DNA of 64,000 nt from Orthonyx spaldingii. Taxonomy: Eukaryota; Chordata; Aves; Passeriformes; Orthonychidae. The notes beneath the pieces were generated by a model, which made no database searches, was not told where the DNA came from, and was given only the letters and a program-made list of their open reading frames with translations. Numbering within the stretch: position 1 is the first letter of the stretch; each line of letters begins with the position of its first letter. This document shows positions 53,583 to 64,000 of the stretch, in pieces. Position numbers and translations under genes: made by a program. Location of the stretch: the NCBI GenBank assembly GCA_013397795.1, contig VZTJ01000101.1, positions 1 to 64,000 on the forward strand, written 5' to 3'.

Positions 53583-56500
53583 GTTAGTGTTACATTTTTC
53601 CCCCCCATTTTTGTTCTCACTGTACTGATAAAGATACCACAAGTTTCAGAAAAAAGAAAATCATCTCCTTCTCCAAGCCCCAGCCTGTTTATCAGGGAAC
53701 GAGCAGCTGATTGTTACACTCTTTTCTCCCTAAACAATTCTTCAGCCTATTTACTAATTTTGGGCAAAAAATTTTAAAGAGTGGCCTGAGAAACCCGGGA
53801 AGGAGTTAGGAGTTAAATGTTGGCACATAAACAGCATGTGGTTTCAGTGCTTTATTTCCTCTGGGATTGGGAGAAAAGGGCAGGAGGAAATGAAGGTGCA
53901 CGTGCAAGGGTGCTGCAAGAAAACAGCAGGGTTTTTGCATTGCTTTAACACCATTTCATTGACTCTTGTTTCATATTATATAATCAGTGTCAAGATATTA
54001 AAGGAAAAATGCAGACATTATGATTGAAAACTTGGGTCCTTAGAGAAAAGAGCTGAGGAGTGATTGTTTAAATAATATATTACAGTTCAAGAGAAGAGGT
54101 CTGATGGAGCCCTGAAGAAGCTCTGTGTAGGAAGCGATACAGCAGCCTGGTTTTTTAGGATTTTTTTATTTTATTTTTAATGATGAAGCAAGAAAAATTC
54201 AAGCTCATTTACTGGACCACAAAATAAAATGTATAAATATATCTAACCTCATTCTCTTCGAGTCAGTGCAAACTGTACAACATGACCCTTCCTACCCTAC
54301 ATTCTCTGGGGTAAGAGGTTAAGTCTCTGGATAAGCAGTGGCTGTACAGCCAGAAGGTCTGTGAGGTCACTGTGTCAGCCTTCCAGTGAGACTTAATCAT
54401 ACAGGGTAAACTATTTGGGTTTTGCCTTTGCTGCTAATTTAATTTCATAAAATGTGTTAAGTTGTGCCTCTCACTGGTGACACTGCAGTATTTTTAAATT
54501 ATTGTTAATTCTGAGACTGCAATGACTCCCCAGGTAAAGAACAGTCACTGAAAACATGGCCCAGCTTTAAGGAAAGCAAAGGAATTGCTTTGTGTAATCC
54601 TCAGTGTCATGTGGAGGATTTAATTCTATTCATGAGACCATACCTCTTAATAAATAAGCACTTGTGGTATGGAAATATAGGAGGTGTGTTTTGTTGGGAG
54701 GCTTGTGCTTTGCACTGATCTCTCAGCACCCACAAAGGGGCTCTTGTCTGCTCTGACCTGGCTTCTGCAGCCTGCAGAATTTCTGGCATAACTTCCATTA
54801 AACAGGTATGTCACTGTTATAAATGCATTAAATCTGTCATCAAATACAAGCTTCAGATGACAAAAAACATGTAGTTTTACATCCTGAGTCCTGTTGACTT
54901 GTGTGGAAAGTGGATACTCATAACTATGGTTTTTTACAGTCAGTGCATGTTCTGTTTCACTTGACTGCCTTTAATGGCCTGGAGTTAATGCAGTTCCCTC
55001 ACCTCAACTTTAGTTTCATACTGGGCTGTGAGATAAAAACAGAATAAACTTCCACAGCTTTGCTTCCAGTTCATTAATATTTGTACTGAAATTAAACCCA
55101 GCATTGTGAGATCCCAAAGAGAGATGAGAACTGGCCCACTGTTGATACAGGTACTTAAATGTAGTTACAGCTGATTTTTTTAAAAGAATCCTCTAATCTG
55201 ATTTTGAAGGGGTTGCATGGTAACATTCCTGCATTCTTTTCTGGGGAGAAGAGGCCTCACAACTGACAGGAAAAAGGAATTTGGAGGTTGGCATGTCAGA
55301 TGTCTTTAAAAAGCTGTGATGTCTCAGCTGGAGTATGTTGCTGTTCAAGCTGGTCTACTTAAATTATACTGTAAACTATTTTTTATGGTAGTGGTGTTTC
55401 TTGCATCTTTCAGCAGAGATTTTCAGCTCGTGGTTCAGTTGCTCTGGTTTCTGAGGATGTGCATTTAGTGTGGGTGGGGTGTGTCTGTAACTGGCTGTAG
55501 TTGTAGCTGCTCTGATTGTGGATCAAACTGTTCCACTGTTCAGCACAGCTGAGCTGAATTTTTGCAAACATTGATATTTATTTTGTTATTCTCCTCGAAG
55601 ACTGTGGGCATACTTTCAAAGCTGTTCCAGTAAATCTTTATTTTATCTTGTTTCTGTTCACATATTGCTACTTTTCAAGATTATTTCTTCTCCATTATAT
55701 CCATCCTACACAGAGCTCTTCCTTGCTGGGGTTTCTCCCACATTCAAAGAACATTTAGTACATTGCACTGATTGTTCATCCCATTCCCTTTCCAAACAGA
55801 GACTATTTTAAGGATTTCTAAAGGTGATGTGTCCATTCCCTCCAGCCTCACCTTCCTGCTCCCTCCCTGCTGTCCCCACGTGCATTTTGCATCAGTGCTG
55901 GTGATGTTCGCTGTCTTGCACCCACTTTACCTTTCCGAGCAGACAGATTTCCCTCCCGGATTCGGCCAGAATGTTTTCTGCCAATTTAGCAAACTGAATG
56001 GGCTCGCTGAGGGGCAGCTGAGCCCCGGCTGCGGGAGCAGGAGCAGGAGCAGGAACGGCTCCTCGGGGCTCAGACTGAGTCATTGTCTGCCCACACCCTG
56101 GTGATGAGTTGGGAACAGGCGCGGGAGTTACCAGCTCCCAGCTCAGCTGGAGACAGGCGTCGGGGTTTCCTAATTAATGGCCTTGCCCATTGTTCTGGCC
56201 AGGACTCCTGATATGCTCTCGGGGGTATCTTATCTTGGTCATTGTTTGATTTCCTGTTTGTTTTCTGCTAACTGTATCTGTTCCTTTAACTCCATATGTT
56301 TCTGCAGAATAGCCCTAAAGCTGCAGTGTGAAAGCTCCTGTCTGGACAGGACACTGGAAAGACCCAAGCAAACCACAAATCCCAAATATTCTGCGGAGTT
56401 CATGGTTTTATGTTAAATTAATGCCTTCCCTGCGTGCCTGTCAGTGCTCTGAAAGCAAGAAATTCACCCATGTCCTCTATTATAAGAGTTAAATTTGTCA

Positions 56501-59500
56501 GCTGTCCCCCTTAACAGCTTTTTGTTTTCCCCTCCTTCTGTCACTAACTGAAAAAGTAGGGATTTTGTATTTGGCTTGGAAGATATTCCCTACTTGAAGT
56601 TGGTGCACCCAGATAAAATCTCAAACTCGTCAAGTGATGGTGACATCATAACTGTTGGTTTTTTTTTAAATGAGGGTAGTTCCTCATTTTTCTTCTGATC
56701 TTTCAGAAATTAGAATCACAGGATCACAGGATGGTTTAGACTGGAAGGGACCTTAAAGATTATGTAGTTCCAACACTGTGCCATAGGCAGGGACACCTTC
56801 CACAAGCCCAGGGTGCTCCAAGCCCTCTCCAGCCTGGCCCTGGACACTTCCAGGGATCCAGGGGCAGCCACAGCATCTCTGGGCACCCTGTGCCAGGGCC
56901 TCTCCACCCTCACAGGGAACAATTCCTTCCCAATATCCCATCTCTCCCTGCCCTCTGGCAGTGGGAAGCCACTCCCTGTGTCCTGTCCCTCCATCCCTTG
57001 TCCCCAGTCCCTGTCCAGCTCTCCTGGAGTCCCTTTAGGCCCTGGAAGGAGCTCTGAGGTCTCCCTGGAGCCTTGCCTGCTCCAGATGAACACCCCCAGC
57101 TCTCCAAGTCTGTCTGTGCCAGATTATTGCTCCTCTGTGAGCCTTCAGAGGTTGCCTCAGTTAGGCAAGCAATCAGTAAAACAGATTATCTTCAGGACAT
57201 TGTGTGTGCTCACTTTCCAAGGCTGCAGCTGATTCCAAGGAGACTGATTACATTTAACTGGAGTTCCCTAAAACAATGGGACAGTTTCTTCCTGAGAGAA
57301 GGAAGTCTCCACTTGTTTGTAACTAAAATCCCACCTAGACCCAAGGGCTTTGGCAGCAATATTTGTGTGTTGAGTCCCATTGAATTCCAAGTTACATTGG
57401 TGTGCCTGCTCTCACAGGGCTGCAAATGTAAATAAAATAGAGGGACACATATGAATGAGAGGTCAGAAACAGCAGGAGAATGAGGATTCAGAGACTATGG
57501 CAGGAAGGATTTTTTGGGGGCTGAGAAAACTGGGATGGATGTGAGGCAGCTTCTCCATTTTTCAGCACAGTGGAGGAATCACAGAATGGTTTGGGTTGGA
57601 AAAGACCTTTAAAGATCATCCCATTCCACCCCCTTCCGTGGGCAGGGACCCCTTCCACTGTCCCAGGTTGCTCCAAGCCCCGTCCAGCCTGGCCTTGGAC
57701 ACTTCCAGTGATGGTGATTCCCAAACCTCTCTGGGCAAATCCAAGGAGTGCAGTGGTGCAGTGTGTGAATTTAAAGGGATTGAATTTGTTCTGTAGTCTT
57801 ACACCCAATACCAGATGCCCTGGAATACATGGAGCTACCCAAAGTTACTGAACAAACAAGGAGTTTATTAAGATGTGGGGTTCAGTAGCTGGATGCAGAC
57901 ACAGCATCTGGTTAGCACTTTAAAGCTGAAGCATAACATGAAAAAGGAGCATAAATAGAAGAACCTGAGTTTTGTTGTAATTTCTGCTAAGTTCAAGTGA
58001 CCCTTGACTGGTTTGGTTTCCAGTTCAAGTCCTGAGACTCAGATGTTCAGGCCATGCTTTTACCTTATCAATGTCCTCATCTCTCCTGTAGCAGTGGTGA
58101 CAAATCCTAATTTGTTGGCAGCTATTCCACTGAATCTTAATATAACTTGGTAGGAAAAGTTGCCATTAGAGGAATTTTTTGGCAGTCAGGACTGGTGACC
58201 TCTGTGAAATGTGGATGCCAAGGATGCTGCTTGATGTGTAGTTTTACTTGTATGAGGAAACTGGATTTATTACAGTAGTATTATCAGTTATAACTGACTG
58301 TCATCCAAAGAGATGAAAATACTTTTTAAATCTGTGGCCTCATTCCTTTCTCCTTGCATTTATCTTCTATCTCTTCATGCTCCAGATCTTCAGTTGTTTT
58401 CATTTAAATATCCCAAGGACCAGGACAGGTTTCCTTGGAAGCTCTTTGTGCACCATATGTTCTGTCAGAACATCTTTTCACAATTTGTCAGAAGTCTGCA
58501 GTGGCTCTCTGGTGACTCAGGGATTGCTCTGTAACACTGATAAGATAATGTTTAATCATGTATTCTGAAGCAGGAGATTTGGGTCACGGGATTAGTTTGT
58601 TAGGAAGCTTCAATCAAGAACATATTAATTAGAATGCATCCTGCAGCCAGACAGATGTTTGAGTTATCAGACAAAACGGAATTTTGGATGCAGAGCACTG
58701 CAGAAAACAAGATATTTACATTTTTTTAAGCAATAGGTTGAGTGTGGGATCTTGCAAAAACTCCCTTTTCCTTTCTCTGTTCTCCCAGTGTGTTCAGCTG
58801 GGGAGTTGAGTTCATACTCCTGTTTTAAAGTTTAATAAACTGCAAAGAAAACAAACTTTTCAGGTGTGCCGTGCTGGAACACCCAACACTTCCCCTGTGG
58901 TTTTGCTTTTGCAGGGATAGACAGTCGGTACAATGAAGGGTGCAGGGAGCTGGCAAATTATCTGCTCTTTGGTTTGTACAACCAGAACAACAACGACTTT
59001 GAAAGGACAGGCTTTCCTGAGGAAGTTCTGGATGGTGAGTCGTGTTCTCAGCATTTTTACCTGTTCTGGATGGGAGATGAGCTGAAAAAGGGACATAGAA
59101 AAAAAGAAGTAATTAAATCTCAAGTTGTCTATCTATGCCTGAAAATACCTCCTTAAAACCACTGCTGAAGAACTCATTCTTTAAACATAAAAAGATGTAT
59201 GTCATGTGTTTTATGCCCCACAAGTTATCTCAAATGTCAGCTTACCCAGTTACAGCCCATTAGTTCAGTCAGTGTATGTAGGTACATGTTATTAATCACT
59301 GTGTGGTCACACCTCTGCAGTTGTAAAATACTTGAGCTCTTTTTTACTTCAGCACATTCACTCACCTTTGTCATATCTGGAAGGTGGCCAGTCACTGTGA
59401 TCACAACTTATTTGCATGAAACCTTTGGATGTCTCCCCTGCAGGCTGTGGTGGTGTTAGTTTTTAGTTGGAGCAACTTTCTGATGTAATGTCAGGCAAGA

Positions 59501-62500
59501 GCAACTGGAGTTTAGAGTTCTGGAAGTGCTCTGGGAGGTCTCATCCTGCCCCTCTTGGCTGCACAAAGGACAGGCTGATGCAAGTTCTGTGCAAGACTTG
59601 GGAATAACCCCACAGTTGTCTGGAACAGTAACAAGTGCTCTTGTACTTGGAACTGCATGTGGCTGCCAACTGTTTCTTCTGCTTGTTTAACAGAAATTAG
59701 GAATTGCAGTGCATTCAGATAGTTGAACAGTTTTCTTTTTTAATGAGGTACATGATAGAAAAAATATTTTCTGTTCAGTTTCTCTTGTGTGTGGAATCCT
59801 GATGCTGGAATATTTGTTCTGCTTGTTGCAGATATAATCATATTAATAAAACCTGACAGTGTTCATCTGTACTGCAACCCTGTGAATTACAATCATCTTT
59901 TGCCCTATGTGGCACACTGGAGGAACTTGCATTTCCACTGTCTGACTGAAAATGAGGTAAGTGAAAAATGAATGCAGACGAGATTTGCTAATGAACTTGT
60001 TAATGAACTGATCCTTAAAGTGAAACTTTTTTTTTTTAACATTCTTTCCAGAAACCTTTTTTCTCTTCCCTCCTCAGCAGGGGAGTGATCTGTGTGTATA
60101 TCTGGGTATTAATCATTTGCTAAAGGTTGCAAGAAGGATATGTTGTCAATACTTTCATTTGTTGGAGAGTGAAGACAAATTGCTCCTCTGTCCCAGTAAT
60201 TGCTGTTGTTTAGACACGAGTCAGTGATCTTTTAATAAGGAAAAAAACGTGGGTTGTGAGAAATGCAAAATCTGAATCAAGTATCACAGTCAACACTGAG
60301 ATTTCCAACAACAGCCTTGTTTGCAGCCAAAGCAGTGTTTGCATTGATTGCCAGTACTTTTAGAATATTAGAAAAGATGGGCTTAGTAAGTAATTTAAAA
60401 TCAAGAAACTTCATTAAGTGTTTTCATTTTAACTATTAAATCTTTCTTTCAAGAGCTATTAACCTCACTCACATTCCATGACTGATGAGAGTTTAATTTT
60501 GAATTTAAAGGTCAGAGTATTCTAGAAAAATTCTATTTATTGTTGTGAAGTATTTTTAGAGGAGTAAAAATTGAAAATACTGCTTGGGTGTAGAATAAGG
60601 GCCTTTTCATTCCAGTTGAGACTGGAAATGCTTCTTCCTGCATTGAGTTCTGTGTAATTCCTTTTCTAAGTTAGAATTTGAATTCTGCAGGGAGTGGGTT
60701 TGGAGCCTGTGATGTTGGTGGGTGAAGCCAGTGGAAAAATGAATGGGAAAGTCAGGGAGAGAAACTTTTTGTTCCCTTGAGTTTCCAGCCTGAAAGTGAA
60801 GGGGTTTATAATACACTGATTGTGTTTTTGTGTGCCTGCTTGATAGCTTAGATCACAGAATTAGGAAATAATTCAGGTTATGAGAGACCTCTGGAGATCA
60901 TCTTGTCCAACCTCCTGCTTAAGTGGTGAGATCAGATCAGGTTACTCGAGGTCTGGTTGCAGCTGGATGTTGAAAGCATCCAAGGTTGAGGACTGCAGAA
61001 CCTCTGTTGACTGTCTGCTCCATTTCCCCACTGTCCTCCTGGTGAAAAAGTGTTCCCTTTTGTCAAACCTTTCTTGTTTTAAATCATGCCTTTTGTCATG
61101 ACCACTGTGGAGAACCCGACTTCACCAGCTCAGTAATATTTTGGTGGGTTTGGGATGCAGATATTGGCAAGGCAGGATCTCTCCTTCTGGGACAAGTGCT
61201 GCATCCCACTGATTGTGATGACCTTCCACTGAACTTGTTCCACTTTATAAATGTCTGTCTTGTCCGTGGGTCCCAAAACTTGTTGTGGCTACAGTTCCAG
61301 GAGTACAGCAGAGAGGGATAATTCTTGTTAGGATAGAACAGCTGAGCTCCAGGTTAAAACATGCCACAGCAAACCCCAAACCTGGCTTCACGAGGCTTTT
61401 CTGTTGCCAAAATCCCTGCTGAAAGGGCAAATCTGATGCTGGGAAAACACGTGCACTGTGGAATCAGGAACTGAGTAGTTCTAACCACACAGTTGCCTGT
61501 GCAACTGCCATCTCAGCTCTTGAATTTTAAGCTTCATCTGCTTATGTGCTTTGATATGATTTATCGTGGTAAGGAGGAACCTTAATCACACAGTGTTGGC
61601 TTGAAATAATGATGTAACTGGCAAGGTAAACCCCGTGCCTTGTTCTTTGTGGAAAGGAGGGGAAAGGTTTGATTTTGGGAGTTGAAAATACAGTTTTACT
61701 TCACTGCTGTTTGGTGTGAATGAGCTGAGCACTTCCAGTCACACCCCCAATGTATAAGAATTGCCAGTTTCCTAGATTACTGCTGAAAGCCAAACAAAAC
61801 GTTGCTGTGTCAGGCTTTAAGTGCATCCTGTTTACAGGAGAATTCCCTGCAGTGGCTTTTAAGTACTTTTTCTGATGACAGAAATAACTTTATAAAAATG
61901 AAACCAAAAAAGTGCAAGAATTTTAGAAATAAATAAAGCAGTGCTGTACCTGTCTCTGGCAAAACATAGAGCTTCTCCTTCCTTTTTTCCTTCCTAGTTG
62001 CTTTAATTAGACCACAGGAATTTAAATGGATATCCTAGTTACTGGGAAAAAATTCTGTATTTTTAAAAAGTGTCATTGTTCAAAGTGACCAAATAGGATA
62101 AAATACTGAAACTTGATGTAGCAAATTTTAGGGTGTCTCAGTTGAACTGGCTGTTATTTATTCCTGCAACAGCAGATTGTGAGCAAGCCTTTAGCACCCT
62201 GCCAAAACCCAAGTTTTTATTCCAATGACATTTTTAAGTCCTGAGAAACTGGCAGTTGTTTGGGGCTTGGCTTTGAACTGTAACTTTGATCTGGTTTCCT
62301 GGGATTGAAGAAGGAACGCACCACGGAGGAGCTGGGGCTGCATCTTAACTTCAGGCTTGGCTTAAAAGAACTTGTTCTTGAAATAAATGTGTTGGGTGTA
62401 CCCTGAAGCTCACAAAAAGTTCATAGCCATGTAATTTGCCTTGATAAGAGGTTCAGAGCACTGCACATAAAAATAAAATAAAATAAAATAGGCAAAACAC

Positions 62501-64000
62501 CTCTGCCTTCTGATCTGGCTCCAGAAAACAAGTGGCTCTTGAAGAAGCCAGCAGGGCTAGACCTGTTGGTTCCAGACTTGCTGCTAAACTGCAGCTTTTC
62601 AGATCAAAGTCAGTGTGTTTTCAGGTTTGTGTTCTGTTATCAAAATGATTTTAGTGTGATTTCTCTCTTCAGTCTGGTTCTTACGCTTTTCTGAGTTAGG
62701 ATATTTGCTCTTCAGGCTGCTGAAGTCTTTAGTTCTGAGAGTGTTGTGTGAGGGTTTCTCCTCTTCTTGCCTCCTCCTTTTCCTGCAGTTCACCTCTCCC
62801 TCAGACAGACACTGGTTCTCATTGCCTAATCTGTGACCTGAGGCGTATTTTGTCATTGATTTTCCTTGCTCAGTGTTGTTTAGCTGCTAATACAGTATCT
62901 TATTTTATTTTTTTTTCCCTCAGTGACACCTTTTTTGTGGCACATCAGTTGGTCTTCTCAAAATAATTCATCTTGTTCAAATCTAGATGTTGGAAGACTT
63001 CACTGGAAGCTGAAAATAAAGTATATAATTATGCCTTCATCTGTCATTATTAAAAATCTTGCTCTGAAGTTTGATTTTTTTTCGATTTCCATTGGCTTGA
63101 GTGCATCCCTGCCATGATGGAAGTTCCAAAATACAGAGAATAAAGAGGCTCTTGAGCTTCTGGAGGCTGTAGGTTGTATTGTAGTGCTTTACATGCTGCA
63201 TCTTCTCTTTCCCACCAATCAAATTAGGGCATGCCTAATCCAATTCGATTTGAAATGACTTCTTTCAGTATGAAGATGAAGAGGCTGCAGAGGAATTCAA
63301 GATTTCCAGCTTTGTGGACATGGTCCGGGATTGCAGCCGCATCGGAATCCCCTACAGCTGCCAAGGTAGGCTGCTCTGTGCTCACAGTGGAAGTGTTTTG
63401 CACCCTGCAGCTTCAGGGAATGAAGATTTCCTTGCCTTTGGAGAGAAATACGGATTAGTAAGTCAACAGTTTCCTTTCAGCCTCTTTTTCCTTAAGAGTT
63501 GAATTTCTTTCTGAGAACTGGAAGCCCTGAGAGTTCATCTGGGGAGTGAATGCCCTCAGTGAGGCAGAGAAATGATTTGCATTCAGAGAAGTGTCTTGAG
63601 CTGCTACAGAAGTTCTCTGTTCCCATGGGAGCTCCAGATAAATCCTTCTTTATGTAAGGGAAGAATAAACATTTCTTTATGCAAGTTTCCTTTTTTAGTA
63701 CTGAAAAAAACCTTCCCTGCACGGCTTCCTGTGGGGATCTGGAGCCAGCCTTGAGCCTCAGCAATGTAATCTTGCATTCTTTTTTTATTCCTAATTCTTT
63801 ATTGCTTCCCTTAGGGAAGGGTGATATTCTCTGACTGCCTGGAGAGTCATTAATGGCTCATGGGGGAAGGACAGGGGTTCTGTGTTAGGAAGGATGTGAA
63901 GAAGTTGTGTCGTTTAAGGCTGATAGTGACACTTCACATGGTTTGCAGCTCCACCAGGGAGTGCCAGGAAGAAGAGTTTTCCTCTCCCCCATCTCAAAAT
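53503..64000 (+). CDS. DNAAF9: DNAAF9 (C20orf194), 5' part: four internal exons, continuing beyond the window
   Basis: Exons 53503-53582, 58915-59034, 59832-59956 and 63269-63365 join in frame (entry phases 2, 1, 1 and 0; the last leaves phase 1). They read [98 protein letters not shown] and FVDMVRDCSRIGIPYS. I recognise this as the conserved N-terminal region of DNAAF9, a large protein of over 1000 residues implicated in cytoplasmic preassembly of axonemal dyneins and thought to be an effector of the small GTPase ARL3. The first coding exon (expected to end in phase 2) is not visible and may be in a gap; the remaining exons lie to the right. Identification rests on memory of the family, not a search. 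Confidence 0.82.
56712..57112 (-). mobile_element. CR1 LINE, reverse orientation, about 400 bp
   Basis: Starts with 'gaatcacaggatcacaggat' and continues 'ggacaccttccacaagccca', 'ctggacacttccagggatcc', 'gcagtgggaagccactccct' and 'ccccagtccctgtccagctc'. It is the longest clean CR1 here and antisense to DNAAF9. Confidence 0.96.
57576..57742 (-). mobile_element. CR1 LINE 3' part, reverse orientation
   Basis: 'aatcacagaatggtttgggt', 'tggaaaagacctttaaagat' and 'gttgctccaagccccgtcca' are the reverse complement of a CR1 3' end. Confidence 0.95.
58915..59034 (+). CDS. DNAAF9: DNAAF9 coding exon 3
   Basis: Acceptor 'tttgcttttgcag', donor GATG|GTGAGT. It completes Gly and reads [39 protein letters not shown]. 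120 bp, phase 1 to phase 1. Confidence 0.88.
59832..59956 (+). CDS. DNAAF9: DNAAF9 coding exon 4
   Basis: Acceptor 'ctgcttgttgcag', donor GAG|GTAAGT. It encodes [40 protein letters not shown] and a final Glu. 125 bp, ending in phase 0. Confidence 0.88.
59960..63265. other. DNAAF9 intron after exon 4
   Basis: A 3.3-kb AT-rich intron with one reverse CR1 (60850-61320) and an (AAAAT)n run at about 62468-62490. No further exon was recognised. Confidence 0.65.
60850..61320 (-). mobile_element. CR1 LINE, reverse orientation, about 470 bp
   Basis: 'gagagacctctggagatcat', 'cttgtccaacctcctgctta', 'ctcctggtgaaaaagtgttc' and 'gtcccaaaacttgttgtggc' follow the CR1 order in reverse. It is diverged, so probably older than the copies at 56.7 and 57.6 kb. 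Confidence 0.9.
63269..63365 (+). CDS. DNAAF9: DNAAF9 coding exon 5
   Basis: Acceptor 'gacttctttcag', donor CAAG|GTAGGC. It encodes YEDEEAAEEFKISSFVDMVR and DCSRIGIPYSCQ, and leaves phase 1. The next exon, expected to begin with the rest of a Gly codon and HLQIF, is not in the remaining 635 bp. Confidence 0.9.
63370..64000. other. Start of the next DNAAF9 intron
   Basis: Intronic sequence to the window edge. No exon was recognised. Confidence 0.6.

Larger units (their letters stand above)
53590..58910. other. DNAAF9 intron after exon 2
   Basis: A 5.3-kb intron with two reverse CR1 copies (56712-57112 and 57576-57742) and a GC-rich patch at 55900-56170 bearing TGAGTCA and a GAGCAG hexamer run. 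No additional exon was recognised. Confidence 0.65.

Overview
The window is vertebrate nuclear DNA, almost certainly from a bird. Genes are split into many exons with GT-AG introns, and about sixteen 5'-truncated pieces of the CR1 LINE, the commonest avian retroposon, lie on both strands. Many carry the typical CR1 3' end (e.g. 'ccttccaacccaaacca' followed by 'tgattctgtgattc'). There is no sign of prokaryotic genes, CRISPR arrays, rRNA or tRNA. Two runs of N (25670-25700 and 43724-44491) are assembly gaps.

Layout. (1) 1-7000: a complete DOK1-type docking-protein gene on the + strand, five coding exons, 593 residues, with GC-rich flanks and minisatellites in two introns. (2) 7000-8350: a short convergent intergenic spacer. 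(3) 8358-20125: a complete M1AP (meiosis 1 associated protein) gene on the - strand. Nine coding exons join in frame to give 526 residues; a splice acceptor in front of the start codon implies a further non-coding 5' exon, for which 24424-24500 is the best candidate. (4) 24200-26000: GC-rich, CpG-containing DNA with two NRF1-type palindromes and a CTCF-like core, probably the promoter/boundary zone between the two transcription units. (5) 26000-53500: a gene-poor stretch with CR1 pieces, several tandem repeats, the large gap, a possible solo LTR, and unique segments that may be conserved non-coding elements. (6) 53503 to the right edge: four consecutive + strand exons of the 5' part of a gene I recognise as DNAAF9 (formerly C20orf194); its first coding exon is not found and its 3' part lies outside the window.

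The convergent DOK1/M1AP pair matches the arrangement at human 2p13. The following gene would there be SEMA4F, but here it is DNAAF9, which is on 20p13 in human. This is either an avian rearrangement or an assembly join at one of the gaps. The three genes do not form one pathway: DOK1 is an immune/receptor tyrosine kinase adaptor, M1AP acts in meiosis and DNAAF9 in axonemal dynein assembly.

The least expected observation is that tandem repeats repeatedly abut 3' splice sites. DOK1 intron 3 is largely a minisatellite whose unit looks like the splice acceptor of the next exon, giving 17 acceptor-like sites before the real one, and the M1AP last-exon acceptor sits next to an exact 35-bp duplication. 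I found no convincing previously undescribed gene system.
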